DNA from: Riemerella anatipestifer
GTDB lineage: Bacteria; Bacteroidota; Bacteroidia; Flavobacteriales; Weeksellaceae
Direction: 5' to 3'
Length of the DNA stretch: 64,000 nucleotides
NCBI RefSeq assembly: GCF_035666175.1
Contig: NZ_CP142016.1
Span: 1,116,001-1,180,000 of the forward strand
Shown: in pieces, positions 57,845-64,000 of the stretch
Layout: every line of letters starts with the position of its first letter
How positions within the stretch are numbered: the stretch's first letter is position 1
The notes under the pieces: model-generated
The model's database searches: none
Told to the model about the DNA's origin: nothing
The model's input: only the letters and a program-made list of their open reading frames with translations
Made by a program: the position numbers and the translations under genes

Positions 57845-59245
57845 CTAAGCTCTTCCGCCCATTCTCATTTGTTTAATTTCTTCTATTTTTTCTGCATAAA
57901 TATCAACCTTTTCTGGATATTTATTTTGTAAAATACCATAAGCCTCAATAGCCTTAGTATAAAGATGTTGTTCTACATAAAGCTGAGCTAAGGTTTCCGT
58001 CATTAGATGAGAAATATCATCACCTTTTTCTTTGATTACAAACTCTTTTTCTTCTTTAATAGGTGTGTGTTTATCTACCTTAGCAATGCTAGGATTAGTC
58101 TCTATAAACTTGTCTATAATTTGAGATTTTTTATCAACTTCAGGAACTACCGTCCTATCTATTTTGAGCCAGTTTTGCCAAGTATTGATGAAACTTGGGA
58201 CATTACTTTCCTCAACCTCTGGTTGAGTTTCAGTAGCAACAACAGCATCTATCGGAGCTGGAGTATCACCAAAAAAAGAAACATTTAAGGCTTGTCTTTC
58301 TTCCGATTCTTCCCCTAAATCTTCTAGAGTTCCCTCCCTTACTAGAGTTTCTGTATTATTGTTTTCCACTAAGATAGGTTCTTCTTTCACCTCCTCCTTA
58401 AGTTCTAGAGATGGCTTGGGTTTACCTATCAAAGCATCAGGCAAATGCGTTTCAATAGACATAGGCTTCCATTCTGAAGCTAAATTTTCTTCTAGTTGAA
58501 GACTATCATTTAACCTATCCTCCATAGATTCTACTAAAACTTCCGTAGGAACTTCTTCCGTTACAACAGGTTTTTGTTCTTCTACTATGTTTCCTTTAAC
58601 CACTTCGCTTTTTATGTTGCTTTCAACCTTTAATTCGGTATCGGGTGTTTTAAATTTAATGTTTGGTAAAAATGCTTCCATTTCTTGAAAACTTAAACTT
58701 GTAGCCTCTTCCTCTTTGCTATCAGCCTCAAAAACTTCCTCTCTATCTACCTCTATTTTTTGAGTATTGACTTCTTCTACAATCCCTATTTTTTCATCAT
58801 TCTGAACCTCATCAGTGATTGATGATTGCGACTCCATAGCTTCATCAAAATCTACCACTTCTAACTCTTCCTCCTCTAAAACAATACCCATAGCCACAGG
58901 TACTTCCTCTGCGTTTTCAGATAAGACATTGGTCTCGCTTGGAGTTACCGCTTCTTCTATCTTCTCAACAGATTCTTCTTCAGAAACCAAAGATTGAACC
59001 TCCTCTACTTTTTTCGGTTTACCAAAAATCAACTGATATAATATCTTTTTATCTGTGGTAAAAGCAGCTGTTTCTGACAAAACAGAATTATAATTCTCAG
59101 GAAAAAACTTATGAGTCCCCATCAACTTCAAAGCCCTTAGCGACTGTAGATAAGGTTGATTTTTAAGCTCTTTATCTAGCAAAGCCACATCGTCTTTCTG
59201 AATAAGTTGAGGCTGTTTTATAAGTTCTAAAATTCTAGCATTCAT
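57845..59245 (-). CDS. Acidic TPR-containing protein of the lptE operon
   Basis: 466 residues in three parts. The N-terminal about 75 residues are folded (MNARILELIKQPQLIQKDD, YLQSLRALKLMGTHKFFPENY). A long, strongly acidic and Val/Glu-rich central region (about 75-390) looks disordered. A C-terminal TPR pair (LMTETLAQLYVEQHLYTKAIEAYGILQNKYPEKVDIY) ends the protein. It has no signal peptide or membrane segment. It starts 4 bp after lptE, an association I recall from other flavobacteria. Function unknown; a scaffold role is only a guess. Confidence 0.75.
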   Translation of the reverse strand: MNARILELIKQPQLIQKDDVALLDKELKNQPYLQSLRALKLMGTHKFFPENYNSVLSETAAFTTDKKILYQLIFGKPKKVEEVQSLVSEEESVEKIEEAVTPSETNVLSENAEEVPVAMGIVLEEEELEVVDFDEAMESQSSITDEVQNDEKIGIVEEVNTQKIEVDREEVFEADSKEEEATSLSFQEMEAFLPNIKFKTPDTELKVESNIKSEVVKGNIVEEQKPVVTEEVPTEVLVESMEDRLNDSLQLEENLASEWKPMSIETHLPDALIGKPKPSLELKEEVKEEPILVENNNTETLVREGTLEDLGEESEERQALNVSFFGDTPAPIDAVVATETQPEVEESNVPSFINTWQNWLKIDRTVVPEVDKKSQIIDKFIETNPSIAKVDKHTPIKEEKEFVIKEKGDDISHLMTETLAQLYVEQHLYTKAIEAYGILQNKYPEKVDIYAEKIEEIKQMRMGGRA

Positions 59246-59249
59246 AATT

Positions 59250-59792
59250 TTACCAGTTGGCTACTATGTCGTTAAATATCTTATTGATGATTCTCTCATT
59301 CACGATTTGAACCTGAGAACTTTCTATCTGAGTAATATCTAAATCACTATTGTAAACCGCTTCATCGGTATAGGTTCTATCAAAACTAAGCTGAGGGTCT
59401 ATTTTATTTTCATACCTTACCTTAACACTAATTACTAGTTTGTTTTGAGCTGCTTGCATCACTCCACCTTGTGTGGACACTCCTGTAGATATCGTGGTTG
59501 GCTCGTTAAGGCGATAATCTACAATCTCTCCTTCTATCATCAAATCAGGGTTTTGAGTGGCTCCTTTAAGGGTTGTTCTCTGCAAAAACCTGTTTTGTAA
59601 AGCTATGGTAAACTGCTGACTTAACTCTGGATTTACCAAAGCTGCATTGTTAGGAAATGTTTTTATCTGTATTGTTTTCATCTCCGGTGTCAAAGAATTC
59701 CCCGTAAAGCTATAACAACTTGTTAGGAACAAGAAACTCAAAAATGAAAATAATATTTTACTCAATCTCATTTGATGATAGATGATATTCAT
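59250..59792 (-). CDS. lptE: LPS assembly lipoprotein LptE
   Basis: About 180 residues; ATG at 59792 or 59771 (the latter begins MRLSKILFSF). A lipoprotein signal (LFLTSCYSFTGNSL) is followed by the LptE pattern TIQIKTFPNNAALVNPELSQQFTIALQNRF and DLMIEGEIVDYRL. LptE is the plug of the LptD translocon that places lipopolysaccharide in the outer leaflet. Bacteroidota LptE is short and divergent, but the fingerprint is good. It lies 3 bp after the sigma-54 activator gene. Confidence 0.88.
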   Translation of the reverse strand: MNIIYHQMRLSKILFSFLSFLFLTSCYSFTGNSLTPEMKTIQIKTFPNNAALVNPELSQQFTIALQNRFLQRTTLKGATQNPDLMIEGEIVDYRLNEPTTISTGVSTQGGVMQAAQNKLVISVKVRYENKIDPQLSFDRTYTDEAVYNSDLDITQIESSQVQIVNERIINKIFNDIVANW

Positions 59793-59795
59793 AAT

Positions 59796-61070
59796 TTAGT
59801 CTTCTAAATCATATTGTTTAATCTTACGATAAAGCGTTCGTTGAGAAATACCTAATGCTTCCGCCGCTTTATTTCGTCTTCCGTTATGCATTTCTAGTGC
59901 TTTTACAATAAGCTCTCGCTCATTGTTCTGCAAAGATAAAGATTCTGGCTTAGCTTCTTCTACCTCTATATCTTCAATTTCCACATCATCTTGCACAGGT
60001 GCTACCATACCAGACTCCATACCACTATTTTGATTTTCAAAATAAAGTAAAGACCCTGTATTAACCGCCGCCGTATCTGGTGTGTAAATTCTATTGATAA
60101 GACTTTTCTCGTGATGGCTAAAATCAGAATTCCCTCTATTTTTTATCAGCTCCGAAGTGAGTGATTTTAAATCATTGATATCGTTCCTCATATCAAAGAG
60201 TATTTTATACATAATCTCTCTCTCGGAACTAAAATCAGAACCCGAGCTACCCATTGTATTCTTCTGAACTAAAGCAGGCAATTTATTTTCTGTAGGAATA
60301 TACTCCGCTAATCTTACAGCATCTATCTCTCTTTTTTGCTCTACCACCGTCATCTGCTCTACCAAATTCCTCAACTGTCTCACATTCCCAGGGAAAGGAT
60401 ATTGTTCTAAATAATTTACCGCATCATCAGTAAGTTTAAGTTCAGGCATACGGTATTTTTCTGCAAAATCTATTGCGAATTTTCTAAAAAGCAAATGGAT
60501 ATCTCCCTTACGTTCTCTAAGTGGTGGCATATCTATCTGCACCGTATTCAGACGGTAAAATAAATCCTCACGGAAACGCCCGTCTTGGATTGCACTCAGC
60601 ATATTAACATTGGTTGCTGCCACAATACGCACATTGGTTTTCTGTATTTGGGAAGACCCCACCTTCATAAACTCCCCGCTTTCTAACACACGCAACAGAC
60701 GAACCTGTGTTTGTAAAGGCAACTCTCCTACCTCATCTAAAAAGATAGTTCCACCATCTGCCACTTCAAAATAGCCCTTTCGTGTGGAAGTTGCCCCTGT
60801 AAAAGCCCCTTTTTCGTGTCCAAAAAGTTCGGAGTCTATAGTACCTTCTGGGATAGCCCCACAGTTTACCACGATATAAGGTTGATGCTTTCGGCGTGAT
60901 TCGGAGTGAATGATTTTAGGAATAAACTCTTTACCAACCCCACTCTCTCCAATCACCAAAACCGAAATATCCGTAGGTGCTACCTGTATGGCCTTTTCTA
61001 AAGCTCTATTGAGTACGGGATAGTTGCCTATAATCCCAAATCTATTCTTTATATTTTGTAGCTCTGACAT
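59796..61070 (-). CDS. Sigma-54-dependent transcriptional activator
   Basis: 424 residues. The AAA+ domain begins almost at once: Walker A GESGVGKE (41-48), the sigma-54-contacting GAFTGA loop (88-93), and DEVGELP (Walker B, about 112-118). The C-terminus carries a Fis-type helix-turn-helix (NNERELIVKALEMHNGRRNKAAEALGISQRTLYRKI). There is no N-terminal receiver or PAS domain, so input is unclear; such stand-alone activators are common in Bacteroidota. An acidic linker (EIEDIEVEEAKPE) precedes the DNA-binding domain. It is the second gene of the miaB-lptE operon. Confidence 0.95.
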   Translation of the reverse strand: MSELQNIKNRFGIIGNYPVLNRALEKAIQVAPTDISVLVIGESGVGKEFIPKIIHSESRRKHQPYIVVNCGAIPEGTIDSELFGHEKGAFTGATSTRKGYFEVADGGTIFLDEVGELPLQTQVRLLRVLESGEFMKVGSSQIQKTNVRIVAATNVNMLSAIQDGRFREDLFYRLNTVQIDMPPLRERKGDIHLLFRKFAIDFAEKYRMPELKLTDDAVNYLEQYPFPGNVRQLRNLVEQMTVVEQKREIDAVRLAEYIPTENKLPALVQKNTMGSSGSDFSSEREIMYKILFDMRNDINDLKSLTSELIKNRGNSDFSHHEKSLINRIYTPDTAAVNTGSLLYFENQNSGMESGMVAPVQDDVEIEDIEVEEAKPESLSLQNNERELIVKALEMHNGRRNKAAEALGISQRTLYRKIKQYDLED

Positions 61071-61097
61071 CTTTGATAAAATTAAAGGTTAAAAAAC

Positions 61098-62531
61098 TTA
61101 GTCCACTCTCCCCAAAAGTGTGCCTTGCGTATTATCATAGACAAAAACAGAAACTATGTCTCCTATCTTCTGCCCTTCTTTCTTATCAAACACACAAACC
61201 GCATTTTGGGAGTTTCTTCCTTTCCATTGATTTTTATCCTTTTTACTTTCTCCTTCTATCAGAATTTCATGATGACGCCCTACATAGCCTTTCATTCTCT
61301 TTCTAGAAAGCTCTCCCTGCAAATCTATAACTTCCTGCAAACGGCGTTTTTTAACCTCCGCCGGGACATTGTCTTCCATTTTTTTATGAGCAGGCGTCCC
61401 TGGTCTTTCTGAATAAGCGAACATATAACCGTAATCATACTCCACCTCTTTCATAAGAGACAGGGTATCTTGATGGTCTTCTTCCGTTTCATTACAGAAG
61501 CCTACTATCATATCTTGAGAAAAAGCTACATCAGGCACTATTTTTCTTGCCTCTCTAATAAGCTCTAGATATTCTTCTCTAGTATGCTGTCTGTTCATTA
61601 GTTCTAGCATTTTGTTGCTTCCCGTCTGAACAGGCAAATGCACATACTTACAAATATTAGGATACTGAGCCATTTTCCTAAACACCTCTAAACTCATATC
61701 TTGAGGGTTAGAAGTAGAAAATCTGATACGCATCTCTGGTACTGTCTTTGCGACCATCTCTAAGAGTTGAGAGAAGTCTACCGCTGTAGCTTTTTGCATC
61801 TCTGTGGCTTTATCAAAGTCTTTTTTAGGACCGCCACCGTACCAAAGGTAAGAATCTACATTCTGCCCCAGTAAAGTAATTTCCTTATAGCCGTTTTCCC
61901 ATAATTCTTGGCATTCTTTGATAATAGAATGTGGGTCTCTACTCCTTTCTCTTCCCCTAGTGAAAGGCACCACACAGAAAGTACACATATTATCGCAACC
62001 TCTAGTAATGGTTACAAAAGCTGTAACCCCATTACCCCCCAACCTCACAGGGTTGATGTCTGCATAGGTTTCTTCCTTAGAGAGAATCACATTGATGGCA
62101 TCTCTACCGTCTTCGGTTTCTTTAAGTAGGTTAGGTAAATCTCTGTATGCATCAGGACCAACTACCAAATCCACCAGCTGTTCCTCTTCTAAAAATTTGG
62201 TTTTAAGCCTTTCTGCCATACAGCCCAAAACCCCCACCGTAAGACTTGGTTTTTCTTTTTTCAAATTCTTGAACTGAGACAAACGCATTCTTACTGTTTG
62301 CTCTGCCTTCTCTCTAATAGAGCAAGTGTTAAGCAAAATTAAATCTGCTTCTTCTACCTTTAGAGTAGTATTGTAGCCTTCATCATTTAAAATAGAAGCC
62401 ACGATTTCGCTATCAGAAAAATTCATTTGGCAACCATAACTTTCTAAAAAAAGTTTCTTAGAGTTGCCTTCCTTTTCTGCTATGGCGTAAGCCTCTCCCT
62501 GACGACTTTCGTCTATATATTTCTCTTGCAT
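61098..62531 (-). CDS. miaB: tRNA-2-methylthio-N6-dimethylallyladenosine synthase MiaB
   Basis: 477 residues. The N-terminal MTTase domain holds three cluster Cys (YGCQMN, NTCSIRE, VLGCMAE). The radical-SAM triad CDNMCTFC is followed by [10 protein letters not shown], and a TRAM domain closes the protein ([13 protein letters not shown]). MiaB adds methylthio groups to i6A37 of tRNA. A TATATTTG -7 box lies at 62588-62581. It heads a run with the sigma-54 activator (27 bp), lptE and the TPR protein. Confidence 0.97.
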   Translation of the reverse strand: MQEKYIDESRQGEAYAIAEKEGNSKKLFLESYGCQMNFSDSEIVASILNDEGYNTTLKVEEADLILLNTCSIREKAEQTVRMRLSQFKNLKKEKPSLTVGVLGCMAERLKTKFLEEEQLVDLVVGPDAYRDLPNLLKETEDGRDAINVILSKEETYADINPVRLGGNGVTAFVTITRGCDNMCTFCVVPFTRGRERSRDPHSIIKECQELWENGYKEITLLGQNVDSYLWYGGGPKKDFDKATEMQKATAVDFSQLLEMVAKTVPEMRIRFSTSNPQDMSLEVFRKMAQYPNICKYVHLPVQTGSNKMLELMNRQHTREEYLELIREARKIVPDVAFSQDMIVGFCNETEEDHQDTLSLMKEVEYDYGYMFAYSERPGTPAHKKMEDNVPAEVKKRRLQEVIDLQGELSRKRMKGYVGRHHEILIEGESKKDKNQWKGRNSQNAVCVFDKKEGQKIGDIVSVFVYDNTQGTLLGRVD

Positions 62532-62694
62532 AGTCTATTGTATTAACCATTAAATATTACCCACAGGATAATCTAAACCGCAAATATACTAATTATTATG
62601 ACAAAATGGCAGATAAAAACTATCGTATCATGAGAAATATAACTCGGTTACTTTCAACTGAAGACGACACTTTATTTCCGAAACCTTTTTTAAG

Positions 62695-63489
62695 CTAATC
62701 TTTTATTTCAAGTTCCACCACATAGCCCTCGTGGGAACGGACATTCATTACGCCACCATCTTCAAACGCCAAGTACTGCCCTTTAACTCCTTTTAAAATA
62801 CCTTGATATTCTTTTGTTTTGCTTAAATTTATAGAAGTAATTTTTTCTAAAGGTGTATAAGGATATTTTAAATTATAAAGTTCAGACTCTACCACAAACT
62901 TTTGACTTTCTTTTGGGAATAAACCAACAACCTCCTCTCTTAATGCAAACAAATCCACTTCGCTAGCTCCATCATCGGAGAGCATTTTTCTCCAATTGGT
63001 TTTATCGGATAAATGGTTTTTAAGAGCGACTTCTATAACTCCTGCTTCGTAGCGGTTTTCCGTCTTTGCTATGGGCAAAGCCTTTGTTGCTCCTTGGTCT
63101 ATCCATCTAGTAGGCACTTGTGTTTGTCTGGTAACCCCAACTTTAACCTCCCCCGTATAAGCCAAATAAACCAAATGAGGTTGTAGCTGTATTTTCCGTT
63201 CCACCTCTATATCTCTTTCTTCTATATCTAGGTGGGCTTTAGAAAGTTCGGGCTTTAGGATAGTTTCACTAGCGTAAGGGCTTTCAAAAAAGCATTTTTT
63301 ACAAAACCCCATCTGGTACACAGGCTCATCGCTCCCACATTCCACACACTGAAATCCTATATGCTTTATACTCAACCTACGGTTAAACAAAGCGTTGATG
63401 TGCAGTAAATCATTAGATAGATTAAGGTAATATTGGATAGGTTCTGCCAACTGTGCAGACATCTTGAGTACTTGCCCTGTAAATAACAT
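62695..63489 (-). CDS. DUF2797 domain protein
   Basis: About 264 residues. A central zinc-ribbon (CVECGSDEPVYQMGFCKKC) and LVYLAYTGEVKVGVTRQTQVPTRWIDQGA fit the DUF2797 family, whose second part resembles a GIY-YIG-like fold. Function unknown. The frame is open to a TTG at 63537, but a complete promoter (63538-63507) overlies that stretch, so the ATG at 63487-63489 (MLFTGQVLKMS) is the start, with a leader of about 11 bases. Confidence 0.85.
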   Translation of the reverse strand: MLFTGQVLKMSAQLAEPIQYYLNLSNDLLHINALFNRRLSIKHIGFQCVECGSDEPVYQMGFCKKCFFESPYASETILKPELSKAHLDIEERDIEVERKIQLQPHLVYLAYTGEVKVGVTRQTQVPTRWIDQGATKALPIAKTENRYEAGVIEVALKNHLSDKTNWRKMLSDDGASEVDLFALREEVVGLFPKESQKFVVESELYNLKYPYTPLEKITSINLSKTKEYQGILKGVKGQYLAFEDGGVMNVRSHEGYVVELEIKD

Positions 63490-63506
63490 CTTTTGTGAAT
63501 TTTCAT

Positions 63507-63538
63507 CAAAAATACAGATTAAATTCGTCAGTAACAAA
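63507..63538 (-). promoter_or_regulatory. Promoter of the DUF2797 gene
   Basis: On the minus strand TTTG (63538-63535), a 20-bp spacer and TATTTTTG (63514-63507). Excellent match; it decides the start codon of the gene. Confidence 0.65.
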
Positions 63539-63555
63539 CCAATGAATTATCAGAC

Positions 63556-63586
63556 TTTGCTACTAAAAACAAAAACAATACATTTG
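63556..63586 (+). promoter_or_regulatory. Promoter of the DUF4153 gene
   Basis: TTTG (63556-63559), a 19-bp spacer and TACATTTG (63579-63586) match the consensus. Predicted start near 63592, about 15 bases before the ATG. It is back to back with the DUF2797 promoter. Confidence 0.65.
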
Positions 63587-63606
63587 TTATCTAATTTAAT
63601 CTAATT

Positions 63607-64000
63607 ATGAAACTACTTAATAACGCTCTCAAAAATTTAAAGAAAGTAGTTGCCAGCTACCCAATGGTACTACTTTCGGCGCTCATTTCTTATATCGCCA
63701 TCGTTACAACTACTATATGGGATACAAAGTCCGATTTTGTTTATAATATGACGGTTATTGCCTTTGTTTCTGCCACGGGGATGGGCTTATTCTTTTCTAT
63801 AAAAAAACTAAGTGATGTTATCGGTAAAAAGTGGATTCTTAATATCTTGGGCGTAGTGCTATTAGTGGGATATTACGCTATTTTCCCCAATGGTGAAAAC
63901 AAATTCAGCTCTCAGTTTGAAACCTTTAAATTTATAGTTATTATTGTGGCCGCAATTATCCATTTATTTATTTCGGTAGCTCCTTTTTTACCAAAGGTTA
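63607..64000 (+). CDS. DUF4153 membrane protein, 5' part (cut by the window end)
   Basis: The ATG at 63607 opens a frame that runs off the window after about 131 codons. It reads MKLLNNALKNLKKVVASYPM followed by VLLSALISYIAIVTTTI, then further helices (VIAFVSATGMGLFFSI, WILNILGVVLLVGYYAIF, FIVIIVAAIIHLFISVAPF). At least four membrane segments with this N-terminal pattern fit DUF4153, a multi-pass inner membrane family of unknown function. The rest of the gene lies to the right. Confidence 0.75.
   Translation, partial: MKLLNNALKNLKKVVASYPMVLLSALISYIAIVTTTIWDTKSDFVYNMTVIAFVSATGMGLFFSIKKLSDVIGKKWILNILGVVLLVGYYAIFPNGENKFSSQFETFKFIVIIVAAIIHLFISVAPFLPKV

Noticed and set aside
63490-63537. TTG-initiated N-terminal extension of the DUF2797 protein
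   Set aside because: A complete promoter lies over it, so it would not be transcribed.

Overview
The window is a low-GC stretch of Bacteroidota (Flavobacteriia, Weeksellaceae) chromosome, most likely Riemerella anatipestifer or a very close relative. The main pointers are an intact IS982-family element that I recognise as resembling ISRa1 of that species, SprA of the type IX secretion/gliding machinery, a SusC/SusD pair, the bamD-rpoZ-coaBC order, and promoters of the Bacteroidota type (TTTG, about 19-21 bp, then TAnnTTTG) without Shine-Dalgarno sites. The species name is inferred from memory of these families, not from a database search.

Layout. 1-546: 5' end of a 16S rRNA gene leaving the window on the minus strand, behind two tandem rrn promoters. 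547-14193 is almost all minus strand: a DUF72 protein, a serine hydrolase, a nrdB-nrdA ribonucleotide reductase operon of the probable Mn-dependent class Id type, comF, tRNA-Cys, a small membrane protein, an HD phosphohydrolase with an IS982 element inserted 7 bp before its start codon, gdhA, and a compact five-gene run (Lrp/AsnC regulator, carboxypeptidase-regulatory-domain protein, ruvC, group III truncated haemoglobin, dprA). 14194-28907 is plus strand: a leader region with a short Met-rich ORF, a hairpin and a strong terminator in front of susC-susD, then ruvA-sprA, then queD-lpxH-hydrolase.

28963-39229 alternates strands: prolyl oligopeptidase and bcp, divergent from nth; a GH3-family protein; gltX; accA; a secreted protein; tsf; a ROK kinase. 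39230-42598 is the least ordinary part. It holds a good promoter followed by an ORF whose frame runs into an (AC)13 microsatellite, several strong inverted repeats, a 14-bp degenerate tandem repeat, an HU-like gene, a cluster of GCTAGGGAATT repeats, a 606-residue surface protein, and a decayed gene. 42599-46050 is a likely metal- or haem-uptake locus: a His/Cys-bearing small membrane protein, a TonB-dependent receptor and a His-rich lipoprotein.

46135-64000 is mostly housekeeping: secA, a DUF2795 protein, a sugar-nucleotide epimerase; bamD-rpoZ-coaBC-nucleotidyltransferase-LOG protein; a DUF6702-like protein; a TetR regulator; tatD-like/tcdA/rnpA; a miaB-sigma54 activator-lptE-TPR operon; and divergent DUF2797 and DUF4153 genes.

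The best candidates for undescribed biology are the attenuator-like leader before susCD, the AC-repeat locus at 39.3-39.9 kb, and the His-rich receptor locus. Many promoters sit so close to the start codon that leaderless or near-leaderless mRNAs look common; this also helped choose start codons.
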